From contig JANXRK010000032.1 in assembly GCA_025353045.1 (NCBI GenBank), positions 1 through 18,005 of the forward strand: a stretch of DNA of 18,005 bases, given 5' to 3'. A program made the position numbers and the translations under genes. Numbering within the stretch: the stretch's first letter is position 1; every line of letters starts with the position of its first letter. Positions 13,068-18,005 of this stretch are shown one piece after another. The notes below the pieces were generated by a model. That model searched no databases. It had not been told where the DNA came from and saw nothing but the letters and a program-made list of their open reading frames with translations. The stretch is from Candidatus Tayloriibacteriota bacterium. GTDB taxonomy: Bacteria; Patescibacteriota; Minisyncoccia; Phycocordibacterales; PALSA-1337.

Positions 13068-15890
13068 ATGAACCCCTACGATCATACTAAAATCGAAAAG
13101 AAGTGGCAAAAAGTCTGGGAGTCTAAAAAGCCAAATAAGGTCAAAGAAGACAAAAAGAAAAAGAAGTTTTATGCACTCATAGAATTTCCATATCCATCAG
13201 GAGCAGGATTACATGTAGGACACCCTCGTCCGTATATTGGAATGGATATTATAGCTCGTAAGCGCCGAATGGAAGGATATAACGTGCTCTATCCAATAGG
13301 TTGGGACGCTTTTGGTCTACCAGCTGAAAATTACGCTATTAAAACTGGTATTCATCCTGCTATTATCACAAAACAAAACTCAGATACTTTCCGTAGACAA
13401 ATAAAGCTTATTGGTATTTCTTTTGACTGGTCTCGAGAAATAAATACGACAGATCCAAAATACTACAAATGGACACAGTGGATTTTTTTACAATTTCTAA
13501 AGAAGGGACTGGCATATAAAAAGAAGATGACGATCAATTGGTGTCCAAAAGATTTGATCGGTCTTGCTAATGAAGAAGTAGTGAATGGTTGCTGTGAGCG
13601 TTGCGGTACGAAAGTAGAGAAAAGAGAGAAGGAGCAGTGGATGATGGCCATTACAAAATACGCAGAACGGCTTGATAAGGATCTCGACGATACTGAATTT
13701 TTGGAAAAGATAAAAATCCAACAGAGGAATTGGATTGGAAAGAGCGAAGGAGCTGAGATTGATTTTGAATTAGAAGGAAGTAAAGAAAAAATAAAAATAT
13801 TTACGACACGACCCGATACGATCTACGGTGTAACATACATTGTTCTTTCTCCTGAACATCCTTGGGTAAAAAATCGAACAAACGATAGTGAAGTAAACGT
13901 ATATATTGCAAAGATAAAAGAAAAGACAGACATAGAAAGAACTGACGCCAAGTCAGAAAAAACAGGAATTGAGCTTAAAGGAGTTTGGGCAATCAATCCC
14001 GCAACAAAAGAAAAAATACCGGTGTGGATTGCTGATTATGTTTTAGCTGACTATGGAACAGGAGCAGTGATGGCAGTGCCAGCACATGATGAAAGAGATT
14101 TTGATTTTGCAGTGAAATATGGTCTACCGAGAAAAGAAGTGATCATTCCTCGACTTATTGATCATAAAAATCCGCATCAACCAGGAAAAGAAGTAGTATA
14201 CCGTCATGCAATTATTGCTGTCGTACGAAATCCAAAAAATAATACATATCTCTGTCTAAAGTGGAAAAAACAAACATGGATTACCTTTGTTATTGGTGGA
14301 GTAGAGAACGGAGAAGATCCAGGTGCTGCTGCAATTCGAGAGATCAGAGAAAAAACTGGCTATAAAAATATAAAACTTGTAAAAATGCTTGGAGAAGCTC
14401 AATCAGAATTTTATGCTGCTCATAAAGGAGTGAATCGCATTGCTCATACTTATAATATTCTTTTTGATCTTATTGACGAAGAAAAGGATGTTGTTGCAAG
14501 TGAAGAGCAAGAAATTCATGATCTCGTATGGACTCCTGCTGCATCTATTACAAAAGACAATATGATTCATAATGAAATGGAACTTATCCTTACTCGAATT
14601 AAAAATGATTATGCATATACTGGAGAAGGTATCCTAACTCGTTCAGGCCCATTTGATAGAAAAGAAAGCATTGATGTTAAAAAAGAAATCACCGAATCTG
14701 TCGGTGGAAAATGGGTTACGAAGTTCAAGCTACGCGACTGGGTTTTCTCACGTCAACGCTATTGGGGTGAGCCAATTCCTGTAGTTCATTGTGAAAAATG
14801 TGGCATTGTTCCGTTACCTGAAAAAGAATTACCACTCAAACTTCCAAAAGTTAAAAACTATGCTCCAAGTCAAACAGGCGAGTCTCCTTTAGCTTCGATT
14901 GAGAAATGGGTCAATACAAAATGTCCAAACTGTAAGGGCAAAGCCAGACGAGAGACAGATACTATGCCAAACTGGGCTGGTTCAAGTTGGTATTATTTAA
15001 GATATACAGATCCAAAAAACAAAAAAACTTTTGCGGATAAGAAAAATCTTGAATACTGGACTCCTGTGGATTGGTATAACGGTGGAATGGAACATACAAC
15101 TCTACACTTATTGTATTCACGCTTCTGGCATAAATTCCTTTTTGATTTAGGCCTAGTTCCAACGAGCGAGCCATATAAGAAAAGAACATCGCATGGATTG
15201 ATCCTTGCAGAAGGTGGGGCTAAAATGTCTAAATCAGTCGGAAATGTAGTGAACCCAGATGATGTTATAAAAGTAGTCGGTGCAGATACCTTACGAGTCT
15301 ATGAAATGTTTATGGGACCGTTTGATCAACCGATTGCTTGGGACACGAACAACATCGCCGGCTCAAGAAGGTTCATCGAAAGAATTTGGAAACTACAGGA
15401 AAAAATAGGAAAGGTGAGTGTTAATAATAAGATTGAAACAACACTTCACAAAACAATAAAGAAAGTTTCCGAAGATATTGAAGAGATGAGATTTAATACC
15501 GCTATCAGTTCAATCATGATTCTTCTCAATGAATTTGATAAAGAAGAAACGATATCGAAAGAGCAGTATCAGATAATCATCCAACTTTTAGCCCCTTTTG
15601 CACCTCATGTTACCGAAGAATTATGGACTGTACTCCAGAATAAAGGATCGGTCCACTCAGCTCCTTGGCCTCAATTTGACCAAAATAGACTAATTGAAAA
15701 TAATGTGTCTATATCCATTCAGGTAAATGGTAAGCTCAGAGGGAATATGACAACCCCAAAGGATACTCCTGACAAAGAAGTGCAGAAAATGGCTCTAAAT
15801 ATGAGTGAAATCAAGAAATGGACAGACGGAAAAGTCATTAAAAATGTTATTGTTATCAAAAATCGAATTATCAATATTGTCATAGAATAA
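13068..15890 (+). CDS. leuS: Leucyl-tRNA synthetase with NUDIX-like insertion in the editing domain
   Basis: Charges tRNA-Leu with leucine in the cytoplasm. Class I signatures: HVGH (49-52) and KMSKS (719-723). A zinc-type cluster (CPKD...CCERC) lies near 160-180, and CEKC and CPNC follow the editing domain. The CP1 editing part has FTTRPDTIYG and PAHDERDFDF, whose Thr and Asp residues discharge wrong tRNA. Right after it, about residues 365-515, a NUDIX-like domain is inserted, with box GGVENGEDPGAAAIREIREK. In the consensus REUxEExGU the second of the paired Glu is Lys429, a position that binds metal in MutT-type enzymes, so hydrolase activity may be lost. The C-terminal anticodon and tRNA-binding parts are complete; 940 residues against about 860 usual is explained by the insert. 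An extended -10 (TGTTATATG, 13046-13054) precedes it. Confidence 0.96.
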   Translation: MNPYDHTKIEKKWQKVWESKKPNKVKEDKKKKKFYALIEFPYPSGAGLHVGHPRPYIGMDIIARKRRMEGYNVLYPIGWDAFGLPAENYAIKTGIHPAIITKQNSDTFRRQIKLIGISFDWSREINTTDPKYYKWTQWIFLQFLKKGLAYKKKMTINWCPKDLIGLANEEVVNGCCERCGTKVEKREKEQWMMAITKYAERLDKDLDDTEFLEKIKIQQRNWIGKSEGAEIDFELEGSKEKIKIFTTRPDTIYGVTYIVLSPEHPWVKNRTNDSEVNVYIAKIKEKTDIERTDAKSEKTGIELKGVWAINPATKEKIPVWIADYVLADYGTGAVMAVPAHDERDFDFAVKYGLPRKEVIIPRLIDHKNPHQPGKEVVYRHAIIAVVRNPKNNTYLCLKWKKQTWITFVIGGVENGEDPGAAAIREIREKTGYKNIKLVKMLGEAQSEFYAAHKGVNRIAHTYNILFDLIDEEKDVVASEEQEIHDLVWTPAASITKDNMIHNEMELILTRIKNDYAYTGEGILTRSGPFDRKESIDVKKEITESVGGKWVTKFKLRDWVFSRQRYWGEPIPVVHCEKCGIVPLPEKELPLKLPKVKNYAPSQTGESPLASIEKWVNTKCPNCKGKARRETDTMPNWAGSSWYYLRYTDPKNKKTFADKKNLEYWTPVDWYNGGMEHTTLHLLYSRFWHKFLFDLGLVPTSEPYKKRTSHGLILAEGGAKMSKSVGNVVNPDDVIKVVGADTLRVYEMFMGPFDQPIAWDTNNIAGSRRFIERIWKLQEKIGKVSVNNKIETTLHKTIKKVSEDIEEMRFNTAISSIMILLNEFDKEETISKEQYQIIIQLLAPFAPHVTEELWTVLQNKGSVHSAPWPQFDQNRLIENNVSISIQVNGKLRGNMTTPKDTPDKEVQKMALNMSEIKKWTDGKVIKNVIVIKNRIINIVIE

Positions 15891-15898
15891 GCCATAAT

Positions 15899-15927
15899 TT
15901 GACAACATATCAAGGGTAATGTAGTAT
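15899..15927 (+). promoter_or_regulatory. Consensus promoter of the sigma4-HARE gene
   Basis: Perfect TTGACA (15899-15904), 17 nt, TAGTAT (15922-15927). The expected +1 near 15934 gives about 20 nt of AT-rich leader without a Shine-Dalgarno before the ATG at 15954. It starts 9 nt after the leuS stop. Confidence 0.6.
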
Positions 15928-15953
15928 CAATCTTATCAAATAATACAAATTGC

Positions 15954-17000
15954 ATGGCCATCATCCAATTCAAACCCAAACAAACAACAAAGAAGCTCCT
16001 CTCAGTATTACCTGACCGCGCACGTGAAGTTCTCGTAAAAAGATACGGACTTGGAAAAAACACTGAGAAGATGACTCTTGACGCAATAGGAAAACTATAT
16101 GGTATAACTCGTGAACGAGTTCGCCAGATTGAAAATTATGCTCTTACAAATATCAGAAAGTCTGATGCATATAAGTCTGAGAAAGTTGCTTTTGCTGAAC
16201 TTGAAGACTTGATCCACACTCTCGGTGGAATCGTTGTTGAAGAAGATTTTCTTGGTCATGCATCAAAGGATAAGGAATTACAGAATCACATTCACTTTAT
16301 ACTTGTCATTGGAGATGTTTTTAAAAAGAGAAAAGAGGACGATGAATTCAAACATAGATGGCATGTCAATGAAGAATTGGCTAAACAAGTCGAGGATTCA
16401 CTTCGAAAGCTCTACACAAATCTTTCAGACGATGATCTTTTGGTTGAATCTGAAATTGTAAATAAATTCCTTGGCCATTTGGAAAACGTTGCAGAAAAAT
16501 ATAAAAACCAAGAAATCATCAGACGATGGTTGTCTATTTCAAAATCACTCGGCAAGAACGCTATGGGTGAATGGGGAGTTTCAAGTTCATCAAATATCAA
16601 GACAAAGGGAATGCGAGACTATGCTTTCCTTGTTATCCGAAAGCACGGATCTCCAATCCACTTCAAAGAAGTTGCTAAGCAAATAACTCAAATTTTCAAG
16701 AAAAAAGCTCACGTTGCCACAACTCACAATGAACTCATAAAAGACAAGCGATTTGTGCTCGTCGGACGAGGTCTTTATGCACTTCGAGAGTGGGGCTATA
16801 TGTCTGGAGTAGTAAAGGATGTTATCCGAAATATTCTTGAAAAGAATGGTCCTCTGACAAAAGAAGAAATCATCGACAAGGTTATGAAGGAACGATACGT
16901 TAAGGAAAACACTATCATGGTCAATCTTCAGAATCAGAAGAACTTTAGAAAAACAAAAGATGGTAAGTACGACGTAGTAGAAGTTAAAGTAGCAGAATAA
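15954..17000 (+). CDS. Sigma-region-4 / HARE-HTH fusion regulator
   Basis: 348 residues. Residues about 15-72 form a sigma-70 region 4: PDRAREVLVKRYGLG, then the helix-turn-helix with GITRERVRQIE (50-60), which in sigma factors reads the -35 box. There is no region 2 or 3, so it cannot be a complete sigma factor. A helical middle part (about 75-215) is unrecognised. From about 220 a HARE-HTH type winged helix (RDYAFLVIRKHGSPIHFKEVA ... LVGRGLYALREWG) resembles the RNA polymerase delta subunit, and a second winged-helix-like stretch (VIRNILEKNGPLTKEEIIDKV) ends the protein. Probably a transcription factor that docks on RNA polymerase or DNA. I recall similar fusions in Patescibacteria, where their targets are unknown. 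Confidence 0.75.
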   Translation: MAIIQFKPKQTTKKLLSVLPDRAREVLVKRYGLGKNTEKMTLDAIGKLYGITRERVRQIENYALTNIRKSDAYKSEKVAFAELEDLIHTLGGIVVEEDFLGHASKDKELQNHIHFILVIGDVFKKRKEDDEFKHRWHVNEELAKQVEDSLRKLYTNLSDDDLLVESEIVNKFLGHLENVAEKYKNQEIIRRWLSISKSLGKNAMGEWGVSSSSNIKTKGMRDYAFLVIRKHGSPIHFKEVAKQITQIFKKKAHVATTHNELIKDKRFVLVGRGLYALREWGYMSGVVKDVIRNILEKNGPLTKEEIIDKVMKERYVKENTIMVNLQNQKNFRKTKDGKYDVVEVKVAE

Positions 17001-17013
17001 ACAAAAGAAGTTA

Positions 17014-17022
17014 TGGTACAAT
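17014..17022 (+). promoter_or_regulatory. Extended -10 of the last gene
   Basis: TGGTACAAT, an extended -10 (TGn plus TACAAT at 17017-17022). The ATG at 17031 is 8 nt further, so the leader is at most about 2 nt. Confidence 0.5.
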
Positions 17023-17030
17023 AGTGAAAT

Positions 17031-18005
17031 ATGATGACGTTCGAGTCTTTAGTTATCTATTCACCACTTTTAATTCCTGGCCTCATTATCTTGGTCGTTG
17101 GAATCGTCTTTGCCTTAAATAGACTGCCGCTCCTATCAGCTGAATATATTGTCATCATTAATGCTAGTTTTAATTTCATCATAACGAGTTCATTTATATG
17201 GCTTCCACTTTTGCTTATGTTTATTCTGTATGAAGCATGGATGCAATATGTGCGAGCAAAATATCTCTCTGAACAGCCGTGGTTACTTTTAGAAATTAAA
17301 CTTCCTCAAGAAATACTCAAATCTCCACTAGCGATGGAAGTATTTCTTATGTCTTTGTATCAAACAGGAGGCGAGACGACTTTTATCGACAAAAATTGGA
17401 AGGGACAAGTCCGAGCACATTTTTCTTTGGAAATAGTTTCGATCGAAGGAACAGTGAAGTTTTATATTTATACTCAGAAAAAGTTTAGAGGGCTTATTGA
17501 AAGTGGATTATATGCACAGTATCCAAATATTGAAATTCATGAAATGCCAGACTATACGAAATCTATACATTTTGAACCAAAAGAAATGGATATGTATGTA
17601 ACGGACTATTCTCTAACTGGCCCAGACCCTTTTCCGATTAAAACCTATGTAGATTACGGTATAGAAAAAGAAAATGTTGAAGAGGAAAATAAAATTGATC
17701 CAATCAATACCATTATTGAGTACATGGGGTCAATTGGCCCAAATCAACAGTGCTGGTTGCAGATCATTATTCGCGCTCATAAAGCTGAGAGTCCGAAAGA
17801 CGGCACATGGTTTGGAAAAACAGATCTTTGGAAAGATTCTGCAAAGAAGGAGATCGAAAAGATTCGAAAGGCGGCATTACCAGCAGGAGATACAACAAAT
17901 AAATTCCCTAATCCGACAAAAGGTGAGCAAGAAAGAATTGCTGCATTGGAGAGAAGTGTTGCCAAAATTCCTTTTGATACAGGAATTCGATGTATCTATA
18001 TGGGT
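17031..18005 (+). CDS. Membrane-anchored protein of unknown function (3' end missing)
   Basis: 325 codons are open to the window edge. Two hydrophobic segments at the N-terminus (about 7-28 and 40-66, with a short loop) are followed by YVRAKYLSEQPWLLLEIKLP and a large soluble part containing MEVFLMSLYQTGGE, SLEIVSIEGTVKFYIYTQ and YAQYPNIEIHEMPDYT. This pattern resembles a conserved family I recall from many Patescibacteria, which often precedes a type IV secretion-like or VirB4/TraC-like ATPase; neither its function nor the neighbour can be checked here. A double ATG (17031 and 17034) makes the exact start uncertain by one codon. The C-terminal part beyond the edge is unknown. Confidence 0.75.
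   Translation, partial: MMTFESLVIYSPLLIPGLIILVVGIVFALNRLPLLSAEYIVIINASFNFIITSSFIWLPLLLMFILYEAWMQYVRAKYLSEQPWLLLEIKLPQEILKSPLAMEVFLMSLYQTGGETTFIDKNWKGQVRAHFSLEIVSIEGTVKFYIYTQKKFRGLIESGLYAQYPNIEIHEMPDYTKSIHFEPKEMDMYVTDYSLTGPDPFPIKTYVDYGIEKENVEEENKIDPINTIIEYMGSIGPNQQCWLQIIIRAHKAESPKDGTWFGKTDLWKDSAKKEIEKIRKAALPAGDTTNKFPNPTKGEQERIAALERSVAKIPFDTGIRCIYMG

Noticed and set aside
12776..13090. 104-aa forward ORF with a hydrophobic start
   Set aside because: It runs through the strong terminator at 13011-13046 and into leuS; the overlapping 60-aa frame ends before the terminator and fits the -10 boxes.
16115..16126. GAACGAGTTC as a second SOS box
   Set aside because: Only 2 nt separate the half-sites instead of 4, and it lies inside the sigma-4 coding region.
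16590..17021. 143-aa minus-strand ORF, Phe/Cys-rich
   Set aside because: A shadow of the sigma4-HARE gene; composition typical of antisense AT-rich coding DNA, and no promoter seen.
1..18005. CRISPR array, insertion sequence, prophage or integrase
   Set aside because: No regularly spaced direct repeats, transposase, integrase or phage structural gene was seen on either strand; the only element with mobile-like structure is the 110-nt inverted repeat at 6037-6146.

Overview
The window looks like a piece of a small, AT-rich genome of the Candidate Phyla Radiation (Patescibacteria, probably Parcubacteria/Paceibacteria). The main clues are a leucyl-tRNA synthetase with a NUDIX-like domain inserted in its editing domain, a sigma-region-4/HARE-HTH fusion protein, a short UvrC without helix-hairpin-helix domains, a tRNA without encoded CCA, and many genes whose -10 box lies only 6-7 nt before the start codon, which suggests leaderless mRNAs. 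This placement is inference; the window holds no rRNA or universal ribosomal protein gene.

Layout. Positions 1-1100: the end of a possible GC-rich gene and a minus-strand secreted SGNH hydrolase broken by one in-frame TAA at the end of its signal peptide. Positions 1098-5007: uvrC, a PAPS-type sulfotransferase and, on the minus strand, two tandem paralogous GT9-like glycosyltransferases joined by an ATGA overlap; the last three look like surface-polymer decoration. Positions 5060-6590: D-Ala-D-Ala ligase (ddl), a 110-nt imperfect hairpin, tRNA-Ala(UGC), and a small membrane protein starting 7 nt after the tRNA. Positions 6598-7979: a GC-rich orphan gene on the minus strand with a strong terminator and Shine-Dalgarno, then a two-gene membrane operon ending in a PH-domain protein. 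Positions 8007-8852: a compact SOS unit, with a LexA box between -35 and -10, a 69-aa basic protein and lexA, which also has an internal promoter. Positions 8913-11105: inorganic pyrophosphatase, glucose-6-phosphate dehydrogenase and a Met-rich small protein. Positions 11121-13046: hairpins, a second GC-rich orphan gene, the GTPase ychF, and a tiny GC-rich membrane ORF with a terminator. Positions 13068-18005: leuS, the sigma4-HARE regulator and the 5' part of a membrane protein cut by the window edge.

Functionally the window mixes housekeeping (leuS, ychF, tRNA-Ala, ppa, zwf), peptidoglycan precursor synthesis (ddl), DNA damage response (uvrC, lexA) and surface modification (sulfotransferase, glycosyltransferases). 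I see no phage, transposase or CRISPR array. The points most worth following are the lexA SOS unit, the window-wide leaderless promoter layout, the 110-nt hairpin before the tRNA, the NUDIX-like insert in LeuRS with a lost metal ligand, and the series of GC-rich orphan genes.
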